Assembly: GCF_017114995.1 (NCBI RefSeq) | Contig: NZ_JABXKL010000032.1 | Span: forward strand, 62,001-126,000 | From: Nostoc sp. NMS9 | GTDB taxonomy: Bacteria; Cyanobacteriota; Cyanobacteriia; Cyanobacteriales; Nostocaceae | Direction: 5' to 3' | Length of the DNA stretch: 64,000 nucleotides | Shown: positions 42,675 through 50,838 of the stretch, in pieces | Numbering within the stretch: the stretch's first letter is position 1 | How the letters are laid out: every line of letters begins with the position of its first letter | Notes under the pieces: model-generated | Databases searched by the model: none | What the model was told of the DNA's origin: nothing | What the model saw: only the letters and a program-made list of their open reading frames with translations | Made by a program: the position numbers and the translations under genes

Positions 42675-44138
42675 TTACTTTGCGTCCTTCTCTACGAGAC
42701 GCTCCGCGAACGCGTCCTTTGCGATAGCCTGCGGCAAGCCGCTGGCGCGTCTACGTTTCTTGGTTTCCTCTGTCAACTGTTGCAGTGCGGCAGAAATTTC
42801 CACCTGCACCCCCACAGGATGATCCAAACGCCGTGTTTCTTGTGGCAAACTAGCAACTGAGACAGCAGTACGCTGACGAATTGTTGCCAACGACTCCAAC
42901 GGCTGCACCCGTTCACCTTCTTGCACTACCAACTGCAATAAAGGTTCTTCTTCCAGAAGAATTTCACCTAAGAGTCCCAATCTGTCTGCTTTAACCTTAC
43001 CTCCCGTAAACGAGCGAAAAATCTGCTTGCGTCCTGGATAAGTAACTTTACCACTAGACTGCTTCATTACTGGGATGCCATCAATGTCTACAAGTTTATA
43101 AACTCCATTGACAGGCGAACCTGTAACTAGTCGCGTTCCCAGTCCGTAACCATCAATCTCAGCCCCAGCAGCTTTTAATCTGGCAATTTCCCACTCGTCC
43201 AAGTCGCCACTGGCAAAAATTGGCACACTGGGAAGGAGCGATCGCACCTGTTTTGATAAGGTAACTAAATCTCCTGAGTCCAATCTCACTCCTGTTAATT
43301 GCATTTCCCCAGAATTTACTTTTTCGGCCAAGCGCTGGGCAGCAGCAATGGTATCGTAAGTATCAATCAGCAACGGCGCACCCGGAAAATATCGATGAAA
43401 TGCACTAAAAGCTTGCTCTTCAGTGCCTTCTATTGCTGACAACGCCATCACCAAGGCGTGTGCCATCGTACCACTTGGCTTTTGTCCCAGTTGTAGCGCT
43501 GCTAACACATTGGAAGTGGAATCTAACCCACCCGCCAACGCCGCCCGTGCCGCCCACAAAGACCCTTGGGGGCTAAATGCTCGTCTGGTGCCAAATTCTA
43601 AAAGTGTTGCTGATTCCCCCGCTACATCCCGCAACCTTGCTGCTTTTGTGGCAATCAAAGTCTGGTAATTAATCGTATTCAGGAGATAAGTTTCTACTAG
43701 TTGCGCTTGCCAAAGGGGTGCTTCCACTCGCAACAGTGGTTGATTGGCAAACACAGCTGTCCCTTCTGGTACTGCCCAAACATCACCCGTAAACTTTCCC
43801 TCAGCTAAAAGTGACCAAAAGCGATCGCCTGCGTGAGCAAAAATTCCCGTTGCCTGTAATGCCGCAATTTGCGCGGAACTAAAGCGGATTTTGGCTAAAT
43901 ATTCCAATGCCTGCGTCAGCCCCATTGCAATCAAATAACCAAAACCCTCTGGCAATCGTCTGACAGACAATTCAAAGCTTGCCCGTCGTTGTTCTATACC
44001 TTCGCCTGTGTAACAAGCTGCCATTGTCAACTGGTAAAGGTCGGTCAGCAAGCTGTAGTCATCGGCAGAAAGGTTCAGTTCCTGGTTCTGCTGGCTTTGC
44101 TGTTTATGTACATAGTCCAAATCTGGCAAAGTTGTCAT
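42675..44138 (-). CDS. pncB: Nicotinate phosphoribosyltransferase
   Basis: LLTDLYQLTMAACYTGEGIEQRRASFELSVRRLPEGFGYLIAMGL; LEFGTRRAFSPQGSLWAARAALAGGLDSTSNVLAALQLG. Confidence 0.95.
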   Translation of the reverse strand: MTTLPDLDYVHKQQSQQNQELNLSADDYSLLTDLYQLTMAACYTGEGIEQRRASFELSVRRLPEGFGYLIAMGLTQALEYLAKIRFSSAQIAALQATGIFAHAGDRFWSLLAEGKFTGDVWAVPEGTAVFANQPLLRVEAPLWQAQLVETYLLNTINYQTLIATKAARLRDVAGESATLLEFGTRRAFSPQGSLWAARAALAGGLDSTSNVLAALQLGQKPSGTMAHALVMALSAIEGTEEQAFSAFHRYFPGAPLLIDTYDTIAAAQRLAEKVNSGEMQLTGVRLDSGDLVTLSKQVRSLLPSVPIFASGDLDEWEIARLKAAGAEIDGYGLGTRLVTGSPVNGVYKLVDIDGIPVMKQSSGKVTYPGRKQIFRSFTGGKVKADRLGLLGEILLEEEPLLQLVVQEGERVQPLESLATIRQRTAVSVASLPQETRRLDHPVGVQVEISAALQQLTEETKKRRRASGLPQAIAKDAFAERLVEKDAK

Positions 44139-44166
44139 GCAAGAGCTTCCTTACAAGATGCTTCTT

Positions 44167-44195
44167 TTATTTATGGTAATATTTACCATAAATAA
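44167..44195. promoter_or_regulatory. 29-bp perfect inverted repeat upstream of pncB, candidate NrtR operator
   Basis: TTATTTATGGTAA-tat-TTACCATAAATAA, 28 bp upstream of the pncB start. Confidence 0.6.
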
Positions 44196-44491
44196 TGTCA
44201 ACTCCCGGCAAGTATATTTTCTGAGATTGCCATAGAACAGTAGATTATCGGCAAATTCATACTAACTTCATAGAATACTTAATGTTTTTTAATAGTAAAA
44301 GCTAGCAATAATGTTAATCGGATCGAGCGGCTAACGAAAAAAACAAGATCCTGTCAGAGAAAGTTTGTTTTGCTTCGCTCTTTCCCCGACTAGGGTTGAA
44401 GAAATAACTATGTTACAATTAGAATCGAAGAGAAAAGTTTGATTTTTTCACAAGTTAAAGTATTGCAAACTTATCTGAATAAACATTGCAT

Positions 44492-44515
44492 ATATTCTCA
44501 ATATATTGAGAATAT
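44492..44515. promoter_or_regulatory. 24-bp perfect palindrome upstream of the small ORF at 44591
   Basis: ATATTCTCAATATATTGAGAATAT. Confidence 0.45.
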
Positions 44516-44590
44516 GAGCTAGCTAAGAATAGTGGCGTTAGAGTAGAAATGTCACAATTAAAGTGACTCGAAAATAAGGAGTCCAATATT

Positions 44591-44743
44591 ATGGCTATTT
44601 CCAAAATCATTGCTAACATAACCCAGTATATTTCTGAAGCTGCAATGCGGATTTTCGGCCCTACGGATGATGCTTATCCTGCTACTGGGGTACAACCTTT
44701 TACAGGTGAGCCTTACGATAAGCGTAAAGATGATAATTCGTAG
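44591..44743 (+). CDS. 50-aa small protein, below the ORF-track length cutoff
   Basis: MAISKIIANITQYISEAAMRIFGPTDDAYPATGVQPFTGEPYDKRKDDNS*, with aaggag RBS. Confidence 0.7.
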   Translation: MAISKIIANITQYISEAAMRIFGPTDDAYPATGVQPFTGEPYDKRKDDNS

Positions 44744-44899
44744 GTGCTGATATAGCATTTAAAAAATTATTTATGAACAAAAAGATACCCGACTTCTTGA
44801 AGAAGTTGGGTATCTGATTCTCTGGATGGAGAGCCAATCAAATAGGATTGCTATAGTTGCGTTGCGATTAGAATCAACTACTTGGCAACAGATTAGACC

Positions 44900-45461
44900 T
44901 CTTGCAAAAATCCCTAACACCCCACACGCCAGATGCTCCACTTGGGGAAACCCCAAGACCGCACTGGCTCCCCTTTGTCACCGTTGGCTGTTTGGGTTTG
45001 CCAATATATTCTCTGCCTCCAATACCTAAATAATCAACAATCCAATATTCAGGAATTCCTAACAGGGCGTAGTCTTCGGTTTTGCGGGCGTAATCGTTTT
45101 GCCAGTTTGTGCTAACAATTTCAGCAATCAGTTTGATTTAGTTTCCTGATGTAATTCCAGGCTCTTGTTGCCACAATGGTTCATTAATTAATTGAGTTTG
45201 GTCTAACACAATTACATCGGGACGAAAAGCTGTTTCTGTTCCTAAGAGTTTGATTAGACAGCGATGGGGAATAAAGTAGCTTAAATCTTGACGATCAATT
45301 TCTACATTCAGTTTTCGCCCAACGAATCCAGATACTTGCTCGTGTGGCCCGGTTGGTTCTATCTCAACTAATTCACCATCAATTAGTTTATAGCGATCGC
45401 ACTCACCGTAATGGCTAATAAATTCATCAACGGTTAGAAGTTTTGAGGCTGATTGAACCAT
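44900..45461 (-). pseudogene. Uma2-family (DUF820) gene with internal stop and lost 3' end
   Basis: ORF 45138-45461 continues in frame past TAA as IKLIAEIVSTNWQNDYARKTEDYALLGIPEYWIVDYLGIGGREYIGKPKQPTV, parallel to the intact paralogue at 54656-55261. Confidence 0.85.
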
Positions 45462-45506
45462 TGTGATTATTCCTCATGATTTGGTACGAACCAGTAAGGT
45501 AAAGCG

Positions 45507-45758
45507 TTATAGCGATGAATTATGCTCAATATAAGAGCGGAGAGCGGAGTTAATTAGAGATTTGTAGCCTTTTCCTTTACTTTTAAACCAATCTAGAATA
45601 TCTTGATCTAGTTGAATTAATGTGGCTTCTTGGCTAACAGATTTTAGCATTTTAGCTGTTTCCCAGAATTGCTGATCTAATTCAGGAATATCTGAAGTAT
45701 CAATCGCTGTATCAGGGATATTTTCGAGTTCTTTAAGTCGATTGGGCGAGATATTCAT
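45507..45758 (-). CDS. BrnA-like antitoxin, apparently orphan
   Basis: DIPELDQQFWETAKMLK...TLIQLDQDILDWFKSKGKGYKSLINSALRSYIEHN. Confidence 0.7.
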   Translation of the reverse strand: MNISPNRLKELENIPDTAIDTSDIPELDQQFWETAKMLKSVSQEATLIQLDQDILDWFKSKGKGYKSLINSALRSYIEHNSSL

Positions 45759-45817
45759 AATATAGTCAAGTGTAATAAATCAGATAAAGGCGCGAGGAAA
45801 AACTCACGCCTTTTTAT

Positions 45818-47335
45818 TTAAACTTTTTTATCACCGATTGCTAAGAGTTCCAGAATCGCTCCATTTGTCCAGCCGAAACCAACTTCGTTAGAGCTATATC
45901 CAAAGCAGATTTCGTCGGAAACATTGGCAGAACAGCGTTCAACATCATATTTCTCAACTAGGGTATTGTGACGCTCGAATTCTTTAACTGCCATAGCGAG
46001 AAATTTGTTGGCAATGCGATCGCCTTCTGTATGATACCCATAACGGTGAAGTCCCAGGACGGCAACTAATGTTAATGGTGCCCAGCCAAAGGGAGCATCC
46101 CACTGGTTCCCAGTGACACGAGTACTGGTAAAAATTCCGCCTGGGGCTTCAAACAAAGAAAGATTTTTGACGACGCGTTGGGCTTGAGTTGGAGAAGCAA
46201 TTCCGAGCCATAAAGGATAGAACGTGGTAGCAAATTCGTAGGGACGGCGTTTTCCACTCTGGAAGTGGTAGTCGAAATATAATCCTTGTTCTTCATCCCA
46301 AAGAAATTGATCGATCCGATCGCGGCGGATATCTGCACGATCGCTCCATTGTTGTTTTAGTTCTTTGTTCCCGAGAATATCGTTAATTTTCGCTAAATCT
46401 TGTTCCACCTGATACAGGAAACTATTGAGGCACACAGGAGCGTAGTGGAGGATATCAGCACTGAAAGGGCCAAATCGGTTGGTGATATCAAAACCAGACT
46501 CGCGCATGGTGCGATCGCCCTTGTAAAATAGGTGGGTCAGTTCGTCATTTTCGCGATCGTAGTAAAGATTGACATCGTAATCCTCAACCTCAAAGGTTTG
46601 GTAATATTCCTTGACGCGATCATAGTGGCTTTTTCCCTGCTCATCTCGCTCGGAAAACAAAACTTCTGGCGCCGGGCCTTCCCCAAAGGCATAAAATCTG
46701 GATAAGCGGGTTGCAGCATTCAGGTGGGGTGGTACTACCCAGTAATAATAAAATTGCTCTAATAGCGGTACGGTTGCCTTCAACCACTCTTCATCTTGGG
46801 TGTGCTGGAATAACGCCAAAACCATCATACTGAGGACAGGGGGCTGCGATCGCGACAGCATATAAGTCCGGTTGGCGTTGAGGATGGTGCCGTAATGTTG
46901 TACTTGGTACAGCAATTGCTCAACTTGGCTTTGTGCTAGCTCCAGTTCTCCATCGTGCAAAAGTCCTAATAATATAAAGTAGCTGTCCCAGCCATACATT
47001 TCGTTGAAGCGACCACCTGGTACGACATAAGGCCCTGGTAGGTATAGTAACCCATGCTGTTTAATCGCTTCTACTTCTGATGGCAAAGTGCGAATTTCTA
47101 GCTGTTGCATATCTTTTGAAGATAGTGATCGCTCTAACACAGTCTGAATATTGGGACAATCTTCTGAGGGGGAAATGTAGACGATCCAAGGAGTGTCTTT
47201 TTTGTGGGCTAGCTTGGTATCCTTTGCAGATTGTAATAAGTGTTCGTGTGATCGCGTTAAGGTTTTCCACGTTTTTTTGATGTGGAGGCGCACAGCTTCA
47301 ATCTGTGCGGTGGTCAGTGCTGGGGGAGTGGTCAT
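45818..47335 (-). CDS. treH: Trehalase (GH37)
   Basis: PGGRFNEMYGWDSYFILLGLL; QWDAPFGWAPLTL; located with treY and treZ. Confidence 0.9.
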   Translation of the reverse strand: MTTPPALTTAQIEAVRLHIKKTWKTLTRSHEHLLQSAKDTKLAHKKDTPWIVYISPSEDCPNIQTVLERSLSSKDMQQLEIRTLPSEVEAIKQHGLLYLPGPYVVPGGRFNEMYGWDSYFILLGLLHDGELELAQSQVEQLLYQVQHYGTILNANRTYMLSRSQPPVLSMMVLALFQHTQDEEWLKATVPLLEQFYYYWVVPPHLNAATRLSRFYAFGEGPAPEVLFSERDEQGKSHYDRVKEYYQTFEVEDYDVNLYYDRENDELTHLFYKGDRTMRESGFDITNRFGPFSADILHYAPVCLNSFLYQVEQDLAKINDILGNKELKQQWSDRADIRRDRIDQFLWDEEQGLYFDYHFQSGKRRPYEFATTFYPLWLGIASPTQAQRVVKNLSLFEAPGGIFTSTRVTGNQWDAPFGWAPLTLVAVLGLHRYGYHTEGDRIANKFLAMAVKEFERHNTLVEKYDVERCSANVSDEICFGYSSNEVGFGWTNGAILELLAIGDKKV

Positions 47336-47437
47336 AATTACAGAATTGTTTTTTTAACGCAAAGGAACGCCAAGGGAAGCGCAGAGGAACGCTGAGGTTT
47401 TACAGGGTTCTCTCTGCGTGGGACGAGATTTTTGTTT

Positions 47438-50236
47438 TTACTCGGCAGTGCTAATTAAGAGGGCAACTGGGAAATGGGTGAGGGCTGTTGCGATAGATAG
47501 GGTTTCTATTGCTTGTAAGGGTTGCTGAGTTAGGACGTTTTTCCAGGTGGGGGAAGTTCCAGGGGGTAGTTGCAGGTGCGTATCTTGCCAAACTGACTCG
47601 CCCAAGGGATTATCTTCTGGCTGGATGAGGCTGGTTAAAAAGCGGGGCGCGATCGCGATCGCTGTTTGATTTCCCTCCCGCCGTGCAAAGGCGATAATAT
47701 GATTGGCGTAGGTTCCCTGAACTTCTAATGGCAGATAGTCGCCATCCTGGAATAATGAGACATAGTTTGTTCTGGCTTGGAGTAATTGAGCCGTTAAAAA
47801 CAGTTTAATTCTACCGTCTGTTTTGTCGTTTAGTAACTCCTGAATTAATCCGAGAATGTCTGTTTTTACCTGTTCGCGGATGGCGCTTAAGTAAGTACGT
47901 CGCTGTTCAAAATCCACGGGACGGCGATTGTCTGGATCGACTAAACTCAGTTCCCAAAGTTCCGTTCCCTGGTATAAATCAGGTACGCCGGGTGCGGTAA
48001 TCTTCAGTAGAGTTTGGGAGAGGGAATTGAAGATACCATACTCTGCAATTCGCTGTTGAAATGGACGAAAGGCTTGTAGAAATTCCCCGGAAATAGCAGG
48101 ATCGAGTACTTTCTCAATAAAGGAGGTACAAGCTTCTTCATACTCGCTATCAGGTCGTAACCAGGCTGTATGCACCTTCGCTTCTCGGATTGCCTTTATT
48201 ATATAATCCTTCACTCGTTCCACGAAGGATGCATGTTCGTGTTCGGCAAAAGGAAACGCCCCTACCAGGGTTTGATAAAGAAAATACTCGTCATTGCGAT
48301 CAGGTATAGCGAAGCCGTGGCGATCGCCACGATGTCCTCGATTAATGGCGCTCCAAGTATTTACCTGCTGATCCCACTCATCGGGGATTTCTGAGAGGAC
48401 ATTCAACCTGGCCCGCACATCTTCGCCGCGTTTGGTATCGTGGGTGGCGGTGGTGTTCATCGTGTGAGGCCAGGTTGCTTGGTGCTGTTGGTTAAAGGCA
48501 TGAAATTTGGTTACTGGAATCCCAAAATGACCGGGATTACCCCCAACTTCATTCAACGACAGCAAGCGATTGTATACATATAATGTCGTGTCTTCTACAC
48601 CTTTCGCCATTAGCGGGCCACTGTATTGCTGCATTCGCAAGACAAAATATATCCACTGTTCGCGTTCTGTTTGAGTCAGAGAATTATCAAACTCTAGCAG
48701 CATTAACTTTTCAATAAAGGTTAGTTCGTGCTGCAACAGGGGCGTTTGTTCTTTGGCTTGGTAAATTACTTTCTCAATGGTAGCGCGATCGCTATCTCCA
48801 ATTCCATCGGGTGTAATGTAGGTACGGTAAATCGGAAACAGTGTCAAAACTTCAGCGATCGCTCTTTTTAATCCATTCAGCGTAAAATCATTGCCATAGC
48901 GATATTTGCTGGAGATATTTTTTAATAAAAGAGCCAAACTGTCAATATCACCTGCTAAATTCTTTTCTAGGATCAGGTGTTTTTTATCCTTGACTACTGA
49001 TGCATAATCTACTCTGGAACCGATAAAGTTATGGTATATTTTATCGAACTGTGATTGATTTTCGTATTGACAAAATACGCCATTTACATAGTTGAGAAAG
49101 TCATATCCAGATGTTCCTTCAATTCCCCAATTTTCTGGTAGTTCTTCGGTAAGTTCTAGAATCTTTTCAACAGTGATATAAACATCACCCATTTTTTCCC
49201 GCAGCCTTTCGAGATACTGGATTGGGTTATAAAGTCCATCAATATGATCGATGCGTAAACCTGTAAACTTGCCCTCCTCAACCAGCTTTTGAATTAGGCT
49301 ATGAGTATTATTAAAAACCCGCACTTCTTCAACTTTAACGGAAATCAGTTCGTTGACAGTAAAGAAACGGCGGTAGTTCATTTCCTCCGCGCCAACCTTC
49401 CAGAAAGCAAGACGGTAAAACTGGTCTTTTAGTAATTCATCTAGGAGGTTAAAGCTTTCAGAATTACCGGGTTCTCCGTTGAAAGTTTCGATATTTTCGT
49501 CAATGAACTCACGGATGGCATCGTTTGTGGTGTAGAGTTCCCAAACTAATCCTTTAATAAATGCAATCTGGTCTTGTCGCTGTTTACCCGCCACTTCTGA
49601 AGGCACATTTTTGAGAATGTAGAGAATCCCCAAAAGCTTAATAAAATCGGGGTGATTGCGTCCCAGTGTACGGGTGAGTTTCCCTAAATTATAGGTGATA
49701 AATTTTGTGTAAGATTCTAAGCGGAGTGGCAATTTCAAGCTGTAATAGTTGACAGTTAAACCGTTCTGTTCGTATTGCAGTTGAATGTGTCCGTTTTCTA
49801 GGGATGTACCATAGAAATCTCCCAGTAGTGGCGCGAGAATTCGCTCTTGGCGATCGCCGAAGGGTGCATTCCAAGAAAGGTCGAAGTAGTCGGTATAGCT
49901 GGAATCTGGGCCGTGTTCCAATATGTCCATCAAGTAATCGTTTTCGCTACTATAGGCCATGTGGTTAGGCACAATATCTTGTAACCAGCCCATACCAAGC
50001 GATTGGATTTCATCAACTAATGCATCAAAGGACTCATTAGTTCCCAGTTCTGGATTGAGTTGAGTGGCATCTACTATATCGTAGCCGTGTGTACTCCCGG
50101 ATCGCGCCTTGAAAATGGGGGAGGCATATAAATCAGAGATACCCAAATCTGCTAAATAAGCTGCGATCGCTTTAGCGTTGTCAAAGCCAAACTGAGGTGT
50201 AAACTGAATTCGATAAGTGGCGGTGGGAATTCGCAT
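47438..50236 (-). CDS. treY: Malto-oligosyltrehalose synthase
   Basis: PTATYRIQFTPQFGFDNAKAIAAYLADLGISDLYASPIFKARSGSTHGYD; LRIDHIDGLYNP; TATHDTKRGEDVRARLNVLSE. Confidence 0.96.
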   Translation of the reverse strand: MRIPTATYRIQFTPQFGFDNAKAIAAYLADLGISDLYASPIFKARSGSTHGYDIVDATQLNPELGTNESFDALVDEIQSLGMGWLQDIVPNHMAYSSENDYLMDILEHGPDSSYTDYFDLSWNAPFGDRQERILAPLLGDFYGTSLENGHIQLQYEQNGLTVNYYSLKLPLRLESYTKFITYNLGKLTRTLGRNHPDFIKLLGILYILKNVPSEVAGKQRQDQIAFIKGLVWELYTTNDAIREFIDENIETFNGEPGNSESFNLLDELLKDQFYRLAFWKVGAEEMNYRRFFTVNELISVKVEEVRVFNNTHSLIQKLVEEGKFTGLRIDHIDGLYNPIQYLERLREKMGDVYITVEKILELTEELPENWGIEGTSGYDFLNYVNGVFCQYENQSQFDKIYHNFIGSRVDYASVVKDKKHLILEKNLAGDIDSLALLLKNISSKYRYGNDFTLNGLKRAIAEVLTLFPIYRTYITPDGIGDSDRATIEKVIYQAKEQTPLLQHELTFIEKLMLLEFDNSLTQTEREQWIYFVLRMQQYSGPLMAKGVEDTTLYVYNRLLSLNEVGGNPGHFGIPVTKFHAFNQQHQATWPHTMNTTATHDTKRGEDVRARLNVLSEIPDEWDQQVNTWSAINRGHRGDRHGFAIPDRNDEYFLYQTLVGAFPFAEHEHASFVERVKDYIIKAIREAKVHTAWLRPDSEYEEACTSFIEKVLDPAISGEFLQAFRPFQQRIAEYGIFNSLSQTLLKITAPGVPDLYQGTELWELSLVDPDNRRPVDFEQRRTYLSAIREQVKTDILGLIQELLNDKTDGRIKLFLTAQLLQARTNYVSLFQDGDYLPLEVQGTYANHIIAFARREGNQTAIAIAPRFLTSLIQPEDNPLGESVWQDTHLQLPPGTSPTWKNVLTQQPLQAIETLSIATALTHFPVALLISTAE

Positions 50237-50315
50237 ATTTTTTTTGAGTGGGGAGTGGGAAGAGACGCGATTAATCGCGTCTGTACTGGGGAGTGAGGAG
50301 GATGAGGGAGATGAG

Positions 50316-50451
50316 CCAATACGGTTCGGTTAACATATTTGTCTCTCGAAGATCCCCCCAACCCCCCTTAAAAAGGGGGGCTTTTTCTCCTCTTTACCCC
50401 CTTTTTAAGGGGGTCGCCGCAGGCGGGGGGATCTTATCCGAACCGTATTGG
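50316..50451. mobile_element. MITE with 14-bp perfect TIRs and an 8-bp target site duplication
   Basis: GAGATGAG|CCAATACGGTTCGG ... CCGAACCGTATTGG|GAGATGAG. Confidence 0.85.
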
Positions 50452-50460
50452 GAGATGAGG

Positions 50461-50670
50461 GACGCTGAACCTCTAAGCTTGGACGTTGAACCTCTGAGCT
50501 TGAACGTTGAACCTCTGAGCTTGAACGCTGAACCTCTGAGCTTGAAAGCTGAACCTCTGAGCTTGAACGTTGAACCTCTGAGCTTGAACGCTGAACCTCT
50601 GAGCTTGAAAGCTGAACCTCTGAGCTTGAACGTTGAACCTCTGAGCTTGAACGCTGAACCTCTGAGCTTG
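50461..50670. repeat. 21-bp tandem array, 10 copies, with 63-bp higher-order unit
   Basis: [aacgtt/aacgct/aaagct]gaacctctgagcttg repeated in that order. Confidence 0.97.
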
Positions 50671-50838
50671 AAACTTTAAATTCTAACTCTCCCCCTTATC
50701 TTCTTTATTTTTGAATTTTGAACTGTTAACACCAATTTGAGAAAGGAATGCGACAGATATACACGCCTAAATCCTTGTAATATCTGGCTTTCTTAATTTT
50801 GAATTTTGAATTTTGAATTTTGAATTGGTATAACTCCC

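Noticed and set aside
50293-50679. 128-aa ORF as a conventional protein gene
   Set aside because: Its first half is MITE sequence and the rest is the 21-bp array; no RBS evidence. Reported as a repeat, though translation is not excluded.
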